From Propionibacteriaceae bacterium (GTDB lineage Bacteria > Actinomycetota > Actinomycetes > Propionibacteriales > Propionibacteriaceae), in contig JAUNUF010000018.1 of assembly GCA_030538315.1 (NCBI GenBank), positions 1 through 35,444 on the forward strand: a stretch of 35,444 nucleotides of DNA, in the 5' to 3' direction. A model generated the notes under the pieces. It was not told the origin of the DNA, did not search any database, and saw only the letters and a program-made list of their open reading frames with translations. Below are positions 24,986-34,744 of this stretch, piece by piece (within the stretch, counting starts at the first letter, position 1; the number at the start of each line of letters is the position of its first letter). A program made the translations under genes and the position numbers.

Positions 24986-25507
24986 ATGGGTATGAAAGCA
25001 ACCCAACGGGATACGGAGTTCACCGGCTTCGTAGCTGCCCATTCGGGCACGCTCCGGCACACCGCGTATCTGTTGACGGGGCACACCCAAGCTGCCGAAG
25101 ACCTGCTGCAGGATGCGCTGGTCAAGACGTGGCTGGCATGGTCCCGCATCGATCCGACGGCGGCCTGGGCCTACACGCGCAAGGTCATGGTCAACCTGGC
25201 CACTGATCGCTGGCGCAAGCGCCGCTACGAGACCATCACGATGGACCTCGACGACCGCACGCCTTCTTCCCACGACGGCGGATTCAGCGAATCCGACGAC
25301 CGCACCTTCATCGTGCGCCAACTCGCGCAACTTTCCGCGCGGGAACGGGCCGCCGTCGTTCTTCGGTACTACCACGACCTGCCTGAGGTTGAAGTCGCCC
25401 AGCTGTTGGGCTGCTCCGTCGGCACGGTCAAATCCACCTGTTCACGTGCGCTGGCCCGCCTCCGTTCGCGAGGCGAGGCCGCGCTGGCCACAAGGAGCCA
25501 GTCATGA
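24986..25507 (+). CDS. SigE-family (Streptomyces-type) RNA polymerase ECF sigma factor
   Basis: A 173-residue ECF sigma factor. Region 2 is FTGFVAAHSGTLRHTAYLLTGHTQAAEDLLQDALVKTWLAWSRI with the basic RWRKRRYE stretch following. Region 4 is LSARERAAVVLRYYHDLPEVEVAQLLGCSVGTVKSTCSRALARLR with its helix-turn-helix. The AYLLTG-xxxAEDLLQxAL pattern is that of the actinobacterial SigE subfamily. A second in-frame ATG lies 6 bases downstream. The stop overlaps the start of the next gene (ATGA), the usual arrangement for a sigma factor and its membrane partner. The regulon is unknown. Confidence 0.92.
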   Translation: MGMKATQRDTEFTGFVAAHSGTLRHTAYLLTGHTQAAEDLLQDALVKTWLAWSRIDPTAAWAYTRKVMVNLATDRWRKRRYETITMDLDDRTPSSHDGGFSESDDRTFIVRQLAQLSARERAAVVLRYYHDLPEVEVAQLLGCSVGTVKSTCSRALARLRSRGEAALATRSQS

Positions 25508-26502
25508 CCCCCATCGATGAGTTTGAACTGCGGCGAGAGCTCGCTGCGGCTGAGCCCACCGTCGGCACTTCTGCCCAGAACCTGGGCGCCTCCGCCATCA
25601 AGCGAGGAAAGGCCGTGCAACGGCGACGCACGGGGGTCGCGGTGGTTGCGACCTTGGCACTGGTCGCTGGCGGGGTCGGCTTGGCCAGCCAGTTCCTGCC
25701 CAACCGGGATGTGCAGCCGGCTGAGCCGCTGCCCCAGGTGACCGTGTCGCCTTCCACTACACCAACCGCGGCTGAGAGCACTGACGTTGCACCTCCCCCA
25801 GAGCAGACCGTCCCTCAGACGGATCCCGCCATGGAACCTGTGACCGCGGATCCAACCTCCCCGGGCGCCGTCGATGCACCGCCTCCTGTGCCCACGTGGA
25901 CAAGCGTGACCAAGTTGCCGGGCGAGTTCGGAGACATGGGTGGCCTCGCCCCGCTGCACTGGCAGGCACCCCCGGAAGGTGACACTGAGGCGTGGACAGT
26001 CGGCGATGAATACACCATCCCCTGCGGCTCAGGCCCGCTGGAGATCCCGGCGCTTGGCTCCGTCACGGCTGGCAAGACGACGGGTGCGCTCGGCCCCGAA
26101 TCGTTCTCCGTCGAATCGGTGCTTGTCTTCACGGATCAGGACGCGGCGATCAGCTTCATGCAGCAGTTGGAGGCAGCCGCCAAGGCTTGCGTCGATGCTG
26201 GCCCAGCCGAGCCGACGCAGGCGGACGAGTACTCGCCCATCATCCAAACGAACCGCGCGATCAAGTGGGTGCCCGACCTGGGCGACTACGCACTCGCCTA
26301 CACCTCCTGGGACCGGGGAAAGATCGAAGCCACCGATGAGAACTACGTGGACTTCCCCAACGGTTCGATCTCCCTGTGGGTGCGCACCGGCAACGTCGTG
26401 GCCATGGCTGACACGAGCGGCGAGTTCGTCGGCAACCCGATGAACAACCCTGAGGCCCTTGACTGGTTGATGCCGGCCATCGACCACGTGTTCAAGGGCT
26501 GA
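25504..26502 (+). CDS. Single-pass membrane protein, candidate anti-sigma/sensor partner
   Basis: A 332-residue protein with a cytoplasmic N-terminus of about 40 residues (FELRRELAAAEPTVG and a basic KRGKAVQRRR), one membrane helix (GVAVVATLALVAGGVGLAS, about 44-62), a long Pro/Thr/Ser/Val-rich wall-spanning spacer (about 75-130) and an extracellular domain of ~200 residues. That domain has two cysteines (IPCGSG, KACVDAG) and resembles PknH-like/lipoprotein sensor folds only in general pattern. The zinc-binding HxxxCxxC of classical anti-sigmas is missing. Overlap with the sigma gene and topology suggest an anti-sigma role; this is inference. Its 3' end overlaps the rnpB promoter region. Confidence 0.75.
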   Translation: MTPIDEFELRRELAAAEPTVGTSAQNLGASAIKRGKAVQRRRTGVAVVATLALVAGGVGLASQFLPNRDVQPAEPLPQVTVSPSTTPTAAESTDVAPPPEQTVPQTDPAMEPVTADPTSPGAVDAPPPVPTWTSVTKLPGEFGDMGGLAPLHWQAPPEGDTEAWTVGDEYTIPCGSGPLEIPALGSVTAGKTTGALGPESFSVESVLVFTDQDAAISFMQQLEAAAKACVDAGPAEPTQADEYSPIIQTNRAIKWVPDLGDYALAYTSWDRGKIEATDENYVDFPNGSISLWVRTGNVVAMADTSGEFVGNPMNNPEALDWLMPAIDHVFKG

Positions 26503-26520
26503 CGTGCGGTAGAATCGCCC

Positions 26521-26892
26521 ACTGGACGAGACGGCCAGATGACCGCGGCTGGCAACAGCTGAGGAAAGTCCGGGCTCCACAGAGCAGAGTGGTGGGTAAC
26601 GCCCACCCGGGGTGACCCGCGGGACAGTGCCACAGAAAACAGACCGCCCAGCAATGGGTAAGGGTGAAACGGTGGTGTAAGAGACCACCAGCACCTCAGG
26701 CGACTGGGGTGGCTAGGTAAACCCCACTCGGAGCAAGACCAAGAAGGTCGGCCTTCGGGCCGGCTGCGGACACCGCCTGAGCGCTGCTCGCGCGAGGTGT
26801 CCGGGTAGGTTGCATGAGCCCACCGGCAACGGCGGGCCTTAGATAGATGGTCATCTAACACAAAACCCGGCTTATAGGCCGTCTCGTCCGCC
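26521..26892 (+). ncRNA. rnpB: RNase P RNA, bacterial type A
   Basis: The catalytic RNA of ribonuclease P. Helix P1 is formed by GGACGAGACGGCC (26524-26536) and its exact complement GGCCGTCTCGTCC (26877-26889). Universally conserved blocks are present: GAGGAAAGTCCGGGCTCC (CR I), ACAGAAAACAGACCGCC (CR II), GGTAAGGGTGAAACGG (CR III), AGAGACCACCAGC and, near the 3' end, AGATAGATGGTCATC and ACAAAACCCGGCTTA (CR V). TAGAAT at 26510-26515 is a good -10 box giving a start near 26522. Size (about 370 bases) fits high-GC Gram-positive bacteria. Confidence 0.97.
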
Positions 26893-26904
26893 ACATTTTG
26901 AGTG

Positions 26905-26946
26905 AAGGCCCCTGTCAGCGCCACATGGCGTTGTCAGGGGCCTTTT
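26905..26946 (+). terminator. Rho-independent terminator of rnpB
   Basis: Arms AAGGCCCCTG (26905-26914) and CAGGGGCCTT (26935-26944) form a perfect outer stem. An inner GCGCC/GGCGT stem with an ACAT loop extends it, and TTTT follows. It lies 13 bases after the RNA's 3' end. Confidence 0.9.
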
Positions 26947-27228
26947 CTCGTCGTCATTGGATGCTTTTCAATGATGCTGGATGCTGCAATCTGGGAGCGT
27001 CCAGAGGCCGTCCAGCTCAGCGTGCTAGCCGATACGCGTGGCGAAGTAGGACTGTGCCCCCTGGCGGGTCACACCCAGGACGTTGCCGCAATCGCGCTGG
27101 CGGATGAGCACTTCCATGGGGTGAACGGCGTTCAGGCGACCTTTCGACGGCGTGTCGCGCGTCGACCCGACCCAAGTGCTCAACGCGTCGCCCCACCGAA
27201 TAGGCTGGAGGCGATCCCAGGAGGCAAC
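26947..27228 (+). other. Intergenic stretch without a supported gene
   Basis: Between the rnpB terminator and the next start I see no convincing gene. On the minus strand a short open stretch ending at 27025 reads HPMEVLIRQRD and VLGVTRQGAQSYFA, which recalls the tail of a helix-turn-helix protein, but there is no start signal or conserved body. TAGGCT about 24 bases before the ATG at 27229 may be a -10 box for the next gene. Confidence 0.3.
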
Positions 27229-27438
27229 ATGTACGGCGAGAACCGCGACTACCCGCAGCGAGCGCACCTGCTGGTGCCCTTGGGCGTCATGATCATCGGC
27301 CTCATCCTGGCCATCACCCACAACCCGCTGTGGTGGCTCCTCGTGGCCGCCTTCGCGGGCCGTGCCCTCTTCCTGCTGTGGCTGATGAACAAGCGAAACC
27401 GTCGCTCAGAACGCGACAGCAGTACAGTTGCCTCATGA
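27229..27438 (+). CDS. Small two-helix membrane protein, unknown function
   Basis: A 69-residue protein, MYGENRDYPQRAH followed by two hydrophobic segments (LLVPLGVMIIGLILAI and WWLLVAAFAGRALFLLWLM) joined by THNPL, and a basic C-terminus KRNRRSERD. A perfect AGGAGG lies 6 bases before the ATG, which fixes the start. The stop overlaps the ATG of the DUF5302 gene. No family is recognised. Confidence 0.75.
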   Translation: MYGENRDYPQRAHLLVPLGVMIIGLILAITHNPLWWLLVAAFAGRALFLLWLMNKRNRRSERDSSTVAS

Positions 27439-27638
27439 CTGACGCTGAGCACACCGACGCAGAGCGCGCCGACGCCCCGCTGGATCCCAAGGAAGCCATG
27501 CGGCAGGCGCTGGAGCGCAAGAAGCAGGCCCAGCAGAACGCCGCAGGTGGCGGCGTGCACGGAGACCGGAAGCAGGGTGGCCAGAGCCACGGCCCCGTTG
27601 GCGGGCGCCGCGAGTTCCGCCGCAAGTCCGGCGGCTAG
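27435..27638 (+). CDS. DUF5302-family small hydrophilic protein
   Basis: A 67-residue, charged, probably disordered protein. The pattern PKEAMRQALERKKQ followed by a Gly/His linker and the ending GPVGGRREFRRKSGG is that of actinobacterial DUF5302 proteins (typical end REFRRKSG). Start and the preceding stop share ATGA, so it is coupled to the small membrane protein. Function unknown; the basic tail might contact nucleic acid. Confidence 0.8.
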   Translation: MTDAEHTDAERADAPLDPKEAMRQALERKKQAQQNAAGGGVHGDRKQGGQSHGPVGGRREFRRKSGG

Positions 27639-27644
27639 TCCCCC

Positions 27645-27682
27645 CGTCCTTCGACCAGTCGCAGGCGACTGGCTCAGAACCG
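27645..27682 (-). repeat. REP-like palindromic repeat, copy 2, and likely bidirectional terminator
   Basis: On the minus strand it reads GGTTCTGAGC, then a hairpin CAGTCGC/GCGACTG with a 2-base loop (arms 27655-27662 and 27665-27672), then GTCGAAGGACG. The ends match copy 1 at 24894-24945 while the hairpin differs. It sits between the converging DUF5302 and RNB genes. Confidence 0.55.
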
Positions 27683-27684
27683 AT

Positions 27685-29118
27685 TCAGTTCGGCCGCGAC
27701 AACGTGACCACGCCCTTGCGAACGTCCACCTTGTCCACACGCACCCGCACCTCAGAGCCGACCTCCTGCTGCTTCGCCTTCACGCGCAGTTCGACGGCGG
27801 GCTCAGCGATCTGAACCGTCCCCACCCCAGTCTTGGGGTGGACATCCGTGAGCACGCCAGTGAAGATCGCACCCACGCGGTTGCTCAGCACCAGCGCCTC
27901 GGTGAGGTCGATGACGCCACGCTCGTAGGCATTGGCGGTGCGCCCGGAATCCGCCATCTCCTGCGGCAGTTGGGCCAGCCCATCGCGGGCCCATTGGGGC
28001 ACCTCGAGGCCGTTGAGTAGCGAATGGCAGATCTCGAGCACGTACCGGTCCACGAGCCGGCGCAGCGGCGCCGTCGTGTGTGCGTACGGGGCGGCCAAGG
28101 CAGCGTGGAGCAGGTTCTCATCCGGCACCTCGCCGTCGAAGGCCAGGTAGCCAGCCCCGCGGAACAGCATCGTGCACTTCGTGAGCGCGGCGAGCTGCTT
28201 GGGGTCATCCGGTGACAGCGACCTCACGAACTCCGGGTAGGGCATGTTCTTCGGCCACTCGACGCCCAGTGTCCGGACGGAGCGGCGCAGCTTCTTGATG
28301 GACCACTCCTCCGCGGGCGGCAGCGTGCGCAGGATGCCCACCTTGCCCTCGAGCATCACCTGCGCGGCCGTGAAACCCGTCATGAGCGAGATCTGGGCGT
28401 TCCAGTTCTCCACCGGGACCAGCGAGCGGAACTCAAGCTCCCAGGTGCCGTCGCGCTCCACGATCTCCTGATCCGGCAGGTTGAGCGACACGCCGCCCCT
28501 GTCGATCTCCAACTGCTGGCGCAACTCCCCCACCTCGGGCAGCAGCGCGATGCTGGGGTGGGGCGTGCCGGCGTCGATATCGGCCTGAACGCCCTCGTAG
28601 TTGAGCTTGGCCCGGTTGAGGACCATGGCGCGCGTGAGGCTCACATCGGTGACCTCACCGCGCGCGTCCAGCGTCATCTCCCACAGCATGGCCGGGCGTG
28701 GCTGTCCGTCAGCCAAGAGCGACGCCGCCCCCTCACTCAGCGCCGCAGGATGCAGCGGAACCCTGGCGCTGGGCGCGTACTTCGTCTGGCCCCGACGGTG
28801 GGTCTCCGCCTCCAGAGCCGTCCCGGGCCGCACGAAATGGGGCACGTCGGAGATGGCGTAGCGCACGAGGTAGCCATCTCCGGCCCGCTCGATCTGCAGG
28901 GCCTGATCCAGGTCCATGGACGACGGCGGGTCGATCGTGACGAACTCGATCTCGGTGCGGTCCACGTGGCCATCCGAGGGCAGCTGGGCGGCCAATTCGG
29001 CCTCCGCCGCCACCGTCTCGGGGAACTGCCGTGGCAGGTCCAGCTTGGTCTGGAGGAGGTGGATGGCCTCGCGCAGCGATTCGGGGATCTCGTGGATCCG
29101 CAGATGTGGGGACGGCAT
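27685..29118 (-). CDS. RNB-domain ribonuclease (RNase II/R family, actinobacterial form)
   Basis: A 477-residue 3'-5' exoribonuclease. The RNB catalytic signature is FVTIDPPSSMDLDQAL, giving Asp63, Asp69 and Asp71 as metal ligands, with Gln72 where E. coli RNase II has its fourth aspartate. Other RNB blocks are YLVRYAISDVPHFVRPGTALEAETHRRGQTKY, EFRSLVPVENWNAQISLMTGFTAAQVM, and YAHTTAPLRRLVDRYV with the conserved TAPLRR near the active centre. The C-terminal VELRVKAKQQEVGSEVRVRVDKVD is an S1-like beta domain. N-terminal cold-shock domains of RNase R are missing. The ATG overlaps the stop of the zinc-ribbon gene by one base (TGATG), so the two are coupled. Confidence 0.88.
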   Translation of the reverse strand: MPSPHLRIHEIPESLREAIHLLQTKLDLPRQFPETVAAEAELAAQLPSDGHVDRTEIEFVTIDPPSSMDLDQALQIERAGDGYLVRYAISDVPHFVRPGTALEAETHRRGQTKYAPSARVPLHPAALSEGAASLLADGQPRPAMLWEMTLDARGEVTDVSLTRAMVLNRAKLNYEGVQADIDAGTPHPSIALLPEVGELRQQLEIDRGGVSLNLPDQEIVERDGTWELEFRSLVPVENWNAQISLMTGFTAAQVMLEGKVGILRTLPPAEEWSIKKLRRSVRTLGVEWPKNMPYPEFVRSLSPDDPKQLAALTKCTMLFRGAGYLAFDGEVPDENLLHAALAAPYAHTTAPLRRLVDRYVLEICHSLLNGLEVPQWARDGLAQLPQEMADSGRTANAYERGVIDLTEALVLSNRVGAIFTGVLTDVHPKTGVGTVQIAEPAVELRVKAKQQEVGSEVRVRVDKVDVRKGVVTLSRPN

Positions 29119-29858
29119 CAGAGGCCCGATTCCGCCGTGCGCACCAGGATGCGGTTGCACTCGGCGCAGCGCAGCACCTGGTTGGCCGGGGCCTTCCGGT
29201 AGGTGTCCAGATCCGAGAGCGTGAGCTGCAGCTGGCAACCGGTGCACCGGCCAGCCTTCAGCAACGCCGCGCCAAGCCCCGTCGACGAGCGCAGCTTCTC
29301 ATAGAGCGCCATCAACGGCTGCGGCACCTTCGCGGCCACGGGCCCCCGATCTGCGGTGAGGTCCTTCGCCTCCTGGCTCAGCTTGGCGACTGCCTCGTCC
29401 CTGGCGGCAACCTCCGCGCGCAGTTCATCCTCGATCTCGGTCTTCCGTGCGGCAATCCGGTCGCGGTGGGCGGCGGCGTCCTCGAGCCTGCCCATCACGT
29501 CGAGCTGTTCCTCCTCCAACTCCGCGATCCGCTTGCCCAGATGCCCGACCTCTTCGGTCAGCGACTTCAGCGTCTTCGCATCGGTGACCGAGCCGTCGGC
29601 AACGCGCTGTTCGGTGCGCTCGAGGCGCGCGCGCACGGGCACCAGATCAGTCTCCGCCTTGGCGACGGAGACCTGCAGGTCGTCCACCATGGTGGACGAG
29701 GCCACCAACTCATCAGCAACCGACTTGCGGGCGGCCATCAGATCCGCGATGGCCTTGTGCTGGGGCAGGGACCGCGCGGCGTGCTGCGCGCGCGCCACCT
29801 CTGAGTCGAGATCTGCCAGCGTCAGCAGCGAGCGTTGATCGGCGGGGTCAGCGAGCAT
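29118..29858 (-). CDS. Coiled-coil protein with C-terminal C4 zinc ribbon
   Basis: A 246-residue protein. Residues about 10-165 form a long antiparallel coiled coil rich in Ala, Glu, Arg and Leu. The C-terminus has CTGC (205-208) and CAEC (231-234), a treble-clef/zinc-ribbon site with the intervening LQLTLSDLDTY typical of the CT398/DUF164 family. Its role is unsettled; links to nucleic acid or secretion have been proposed for relatives. The frame also has a TTG one codon earlier, but AAAGGA is better spaced for the ATG at 29858. Coupled to the RNB nuclease gene, which favours an RNA-related role (inference). Confidence 0.87.
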   Translation of the reverse strand: MLADPADQRSLLTLADLDSEVARAQHAARSLPQHKAIADLMAARKSVADELVASSTMVDDLQVSVAKAETDLVPVRARLERTEQRVADGSVTDAKTLKSLTEEVGHLGKRIAELEEEQLDVMGRLEDAAAHRDRIAARKTEIEDELRAEVAARDEAVAKLSQEAKDLTADRGPVAAKVPQPLMALYEKLRSSTGLGAALLKAGRCTGCQLQLTLSDLDTYRKAPANQVLRCAECNRILVRTAESGL

Positions 29859-29889
29859 CAAGGTGGTCCTTTTCAGTTGGGTGCTGCCA

Positions 29890-29914
29890 ACCTTACTAGC
29901 CGAAACCCCTTCGG

Positions 29915-29918
<4 letters not shown>
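29890..29918 (-). promoter_or_regulatory. Probable promoter of the zinc-ribbon/RNB gene pair
   Basis: On the minus strand CTGACC (complement of 29913-29918) and TAAGGT (complement of 29890-29895) are 17 bp apart, giving a start near 29883, 25 bases before the ATG. The -35 box overlaps the glmM stop codon. Confidence 0.4.
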
Positions 29919-31264
<1,346 letters not shown>

Positions 31265-31281
31265 GTTCAAGGACTCTACAG

Positions 31282-31302
31282 TCGCTCAAAGTGATTGAGC
31301 GA
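31282..31302. promoter_or_regulatory. 21-base perfect palindrome upstream of glmM
   Basis: TCGCTCAA and TTGAGCGA form perfect 8-bp arms around AGTGA, 18 bases before the glmM start. It lies between the rpsI terminator and glmM, where the glmM promoter must be. It could be an operator or an RNA hairpin in the leader. Confidence 0.5.
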
Positions 31303-31312
31303 ATCAGACACG

Positions 31313-31350
31313 GCAAACGCCCACCCTGCCGAAGCAGGATGGGCGTTTGC
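31313..31350 (-). terminator. Terminator of the rplM-rpsI operon
   Basis: GCAAACGCCCA (31313-31323) pairs with TGGGCGTTTGC (31340-31350). An inner CCTGC/GCAGG stem with a CGAA tetraloop continues it after a single C-A mismatch. It starts 26 bases after the rpsI stop. The flanks are AAAC/GTTT rather than a long U-run. Confidence 0.85.
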
Positions 31351-31376
31351 TTGGTCCTTCGGAAGGAGCCGCCAGA

Positions 31377-31904
31377 TCAGCGCTTGCTGTACTGGGGTGC
31401 CTTGCGGGCCTTCTTGAGGCCGGCCTTCTTGCGCTCGATGATGCGGGCATCGCGGGTCAGCATGCCAGCCTTCTTCAGCGCGGGGCGGGAAGCCTCGGCG
31501 TCGACCTCGTTGAGGGCACGGGCAAGGCCCAGACGCAGCGCGCCAGCCTGACCGGAGGTGCCGCCACCGTCGATGCGGGCGATCACGTCGTAGGAACCCT
31601 CAACGCCAGCGATCACGAAGGGCTCGTTGACGTGCTGCTGGTGCAGCTTGTTGGGGAAGTACGTGTCGAGATCCCGGCCGTTGATGCTCCAGTTGCCGGA
31701 ACCGGGCACGATGCGCACGCGGGCGACGGCCTCCTTGCGGCGGCCGGTGCCTGCGCCGGGGGCGACGACGGCGGGACGGGTGTCGATGCCAGCGGCGGCA
31801 GCCGTGTCAGCATCGGAGCGGTACGCGATTTCGCGGTTCTCTTCGTCGACGAACGAGGTGATCTCCTCGGTGTCGATCTCGTCGATCTCAGGGGTTTCAG
31901 TCAT
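31377..31904 (-). CDS. rpsI: 30S ribosomal protein S9
   Basis: A 175-residue S9. The conserved core starts at [19 protein letters not shown] and runs through [30 protein letters not shown] and [24 protein letters not shown]; the basic tail ending in SKR reaches the P-site tRNA. An acidic N-terminal extension of about 55 residues ([19 protein letters not shown]) is the usual actinobacterial variant. GGAC lies before the ATG at 31904. It follows rplM by 17 bases in the standard L13-S9 operon. Confidence 0.97.
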   Translation of the reverse strand: MTETPEIDEIDTEEITSFVDEENREIAYRSDADTAAAAGIDTRPAVVAPGAGTGRRKEAVARVRIVPGSGNWSINGRDLDTYFPNKLHQQHVNEPFVIAGVEGSYDVIARIDGGGTSGQAGALRLGLARALNEVDAEASRPALKKAGMLTRDARIIERKKAGLKKARKAPQYSKR

Positions 31905-31921
31905 GGTCAAAGTCCTCGGGC

Positions 31922-32365
31922 TCACTGTGCGATCTGGGTGATCTCGAACGGCTGCGGCTTCTGCGCAGCGTGGGGGTGCTCGGGGCCCGCGTAGACCTTG
32001 AGCTTGCTCAGCATCTGACGAGAGAGCTTGTTCTTGGGGAGCATGCCCCAGACGGCACGCTCGACGGCGCGGCGCGGGTCCTTCTCCAGGAGGTCGCCGA
32101 TGGTCACCGACTTGAGGCCACCGGGGCGGCCGCTGTGGTGGTGACGCAGGTCGTCGGCGCGCTTGTTGCCCGACAGAGCGATCTTCGAGGCGTTGACGAC
32201 AATGACGAAGTCACCGGTGTCGACGTGGGGCGCGAACTGCGGCTTGTGCTTGCCACGCAGCAGGTTTGCGGCCTGAACCGCGAGGCGGCCCAGGATGACG
32301 TCTTCGGCATCGATGACATGCCAGTTGCGGGCGATCTCGCCCGGCTTTGGGGTGTACGTAGACAC
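31922..32365 (-). CDS. rplM: 50S ribosomal protein L13
   Basis: A 147-residue L13: [41 protein letters not shown], then [63 protein letters not shown]. The GTG at 32365 gives the family's normal N-terminus and has GGAAGTGG upstream; an ATG at 32383 is also open but would add six residues. First gene of the rplM-rpsI operon, with a good promoter about 85 bases upstream. Confidence 0.97.
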   Translation of the reverse strand: MSTYTPKPGEIARNWHVIDAEDVILGRLAVQAANLLRGKHKPQFAPHVDTGDFVIVVNASKIALSGNKRADDLRHHHSGRPGGLKSVTIGDLLEKDPRRAVERAVWGMLPKNKLSRQMLSKLKVYAGPEHPHAAQKPQPFEITQIAQ

Positions 32366-32455
32366 AGTCCCACTTCCATTCATACTTAACTGATGGGGGT
32401 TGTGCACCGGGACAGCGCCCCGAAGGCCCCTGAAATTGGCGCACAACAGCTACCC

Positions 32456-32484
32456 AGTTTACGTTGTCGGCTCCCCATGTGCAA
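32456..32484 (-). promoter_or_regulatory. rplM-rpsI promoter
   Basis: On the minus strand TTGCAC (complement of 32479-32484) and TAAACT (complement of 32456-32461) are separated by 17 bp, a near-consensus vegetative promoter. The start would be near 32449, leaving a leader of about 84 bases that can fold a GC-rich hairpin and might serve L13 feedback. Confidence 0.65.
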
Positions 32485-32576
32485 AAGCGGCGTTTCAAGG
32501 CCCGTAACAGGGGGTTCATACGGACAATTCAGGGGGTCGGGGCACGGCCGCAATCCCGGCCCACTAACGTATGTGC

Positions 32577-34658
32577 ATGGCCTCAAAGATGAGTTCCCAG
32601 ATCACGATCACGTCACCGGACGACGTGCGCAACGTCGTCCTCGTCGGCGCGAGCGGATCGGGCAAGACAACCCTGTTCGAACACCTTCTGCGTGCGCGGG
32701 TCGATGGATATCGCGGCGAGAAGGAGACCCAGGAGCGTGCCGCCACGCTCTGGCTGGCCTCCATTCCCGCCAACGACGTCCAGATCAACCTGCTCGACGC
32801 CCCCGGTCACCCAGATTTCGTAGGCGAGCTGCGCGCAGGGTTGCGCGCCGCGGATGCCGCGGTCTTCGTGGTGCCGGCAGGCGACGACATTGACCCAGCC
32901 ACCGTCGCCCTCTGGCGCGAGTGCGCAGAAGCCAACACCCCCCGGATCATCGCCATCACCAAGCTGGATCAGGGCCGCGCAACCTTCGAGCAGATGGTCA
33001 ACGCGTGCCAGGAGACCTTCGGCGACGGCGTGATCCCCGCCCTGATTCCGTTGGAGAAGGACGGCGCCAACGTCGGCAACCTGTCGCTGCTGAACAAGCG
33101 TGCGCACGACTACTCCACCGGCGAGCGCGTCTCCCGCGATTCCACGCCGGAAGAGCTCGCCCTGATCGACGCGGCCCGCGCAGATCTCCTCGAGGCGATC
33201 ATCACCGAGGTGCAGGACGACGACCTCATGGAGCGTTACCTGGAGGGCGAGGAGATCGCCGTCGAGGAAGCCAACGAGTCGCTGCTCAAGGCAGTGGTCG
33301 GCGCCCGCTTCTTCCCTGTCCTGCCCGCCCACACCACCTCAGACAAGGGCACCGAGGAACTGCTGCGCTGGATCGAGCGCGGCTTCCCGCCGCCGTCGCT
33401 GCTGAGCGTGCCGGATGTCACCACCCCCAACGGCGCCACCCTGCCCGCGGCCACGTGTGACCCCGACGGCCCGCTGGTCGCCCAGGTGGTGCGCACCACA
33501 TCGGACAACTTCGGCCGTTCCTCGCTCGTGCGCGTGTTCAGCGGCACGCTGCGCGGCGACCAGGTGGTCCACGTCTCCCGCAACCGCGAACTCTTCGGCT
33601 GGGATCCAGATCCCATGCGTCCGGATCAGGACGAAGAGGAGCGCATGGGCCCCATGTCGGCTCCGTACGGCACCGAGTTCACTCCGCTCACCAAGGCCAT
33701 CGCCGGTGAGATCGTGCTGGTCACCAAGCTCTCAAAGGCGGAGACGGGAGACACCCTCTCCTCCCCCGAGCGCCCCACGCTGATCGAGCCCTGGGAACTG
33801 CCCAAGCCGCTGCTGCCCGTGGCCGTCAAGGCCACCAACCGCGGCGACGAGGACAAGCTCGCCGGCGCCCTGCACCGCATCTCCATGGAGGACACGACGG
33901 TCCGCCTCGAGCGCAACGCGGAGACTGAGCAGCAGCTGCTCTGGGTCATGGGCCAAGCGCAGAAGGATCTGGCTCTGAGCCGCCTCAAGGACCGCTTCGG
34001 CCTCGACATCGCCGAGGAGGACGTGCGCGTCGCCCTCCGCGAGACCGTGCTGAAGCCCTCGAAGGGCCTCGGCCGCAACGTCAAGCAGTCGGGCGGCCAC
34101 GGCCAGTACGCCATCTGCAACATCGAGCTGGAGCCGCTGGAACGCGGCGCTGGCTTCGAGTTCGTGGACAAGGTGGTGGGCGGCGCCGTACCGCGCGCCT
34201 ACATCGGCTCCGTGCAGAAGGGCGTCGAGCAGCAGCTGGCGCAGGGCACGAAGTTCGGCGTGCCGATGGTCGACGTGCGGGTCACTCTGTACGACGGCAA
34301 GGCGCACTCCGTGGATTCCTCGGACATGGCCTTCCAGGTGGCCGGGCAGTACGCGCTGCGCGACGCTGCCGAGAATGGCCAGCTGGGCCTGTTGGAGCCC
34401 ATCGAGCTGATCCGCGTCACGGTGGGCGACCAGTACCTGGGCGCCGCCCTGACGGATCTTGGCGCTCGCCGCGCTCAGGTGCAGGGCACCGACATGGAGG
34501 GCGACGGCCGAGCCACCATCGAGGCTCTGATCCCTGCCATCGAACTGGTGAACTACCCCATCGACCTGCGCGGTGTCGCGCAGGGGACGGGGTCGTTCAC
34601 GAGGGAGCCGCATGGCTACGAGCTGATGCCGCAGGAGGCATGGCCCAAGACGGATTGA
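32577..34658 (+). CDS. fusA2: Elongation factor G-like protein EF-G2
   Basis: A 693-residue translational GTPase paralogue. The P-loop [11 protein letters not shown]3 DAPGHPDF (with the catalytic histidine) and G4 TKLD (NKxD in EF-G) are visible, followed by domains II-V ending [20 protein letters not shown]. The switch I region between the P-loop and G3 is about 20 residues shorter than in EF-G, and RGITIT is reduced to RAATLW. Actinobacterial EF-G2 is known as a separate clade; the M. smegmatis protein is reported to bind guanine nucleotides without ribosome-dependent GTPase activity. In-frame ATGs lie at 32571, 32577 and 32589; no SD is seen, and TAACGT six bases upstream favours a leaderless start at 32577. 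Confidence 0.92.
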   Translation: MASKMSSQITITSPDDVRNVVLVGASGSGKTTLFEHLLRARVDGYRGEKETQERAATLWLASIPANDVQINLLDAPGHPDFVGELRAGLRAADAAVFVVPAGDDIDPATVALWRECAEANTPRIIAITKLDQGRATFEQMVNACQETFGDGVIPALIPLEKDGANVGNLSLLNKRAHDYSTGERVSRDSTPEELALIDAARADLLEAIITEVQDDDLMERYLEGEEIAVEEANESLLKAVVGARFFPVLPAHTTSDKGTEELLRWIERGFPPPSLLSVPDVTTPNGATLPAATCDPDGPLVAQVVRTTSDNFGRSSLVRVFSGTLRGDQVVHVSRNRELFGWDPDPMRPDQDEEERMGPMSAPYGTEFTPLTKAIAGEIVLVTKLSKAETGDTLSSPERPTLIEPWELPKPLLPVAVKATNRGDEDKLAGALHRISMEDTTVRLERNAETEQQLLWVMGQAQKDLALSRLKDRFGLDIAEEDVRVALRETVLKPSKGLGRNVKQSGGHGQYAICNIELEPLERGAGFEFVDKVVGGAVPRAYIGSVQKGVEQQLAQGTKFGVPMVDVRVTLYDGKAHSVDSSDMAFQVAGQYALRDAAENGQLGLLEPIELIRVTVGDQYLGAALTDLGARRAQVQGTDMEGDGRATIEALIPAIELVNYPIDLRGVAQGTGSFTREPHGYELMPQEAWPKTD

Positions 34659-34676
34659 TTCAAGCCTCATCAGAAG

Positions 34677-34703
34677 CGCCCCCCGCCCCACCCCCGGGGG
34701 GCG
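34677..34703 (+). terminator. Stem-loop after fusA2
   Basis: CGCCCCCCG (34677-34685) and CGGGGGGCG (34695-34703) are perfect 9-bp arms around a 9-base C-rich loop, followed by TT. It starts 18 bases after the fusA2 stop. Confidence 0.7.
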
Positions 34704-34744
34704 TTCCTGTGCTGGCCACATAACCCCATTACGAACCACAGTAA

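Noticed and set aside
27025-27321. Possible helix-turn-helix gene fragment on the minus strand
   Set aside because: Only about 25 residues look HTH-like, without ribosome-binding site, conserved body or recognisable parent gene; kept only as a remark.
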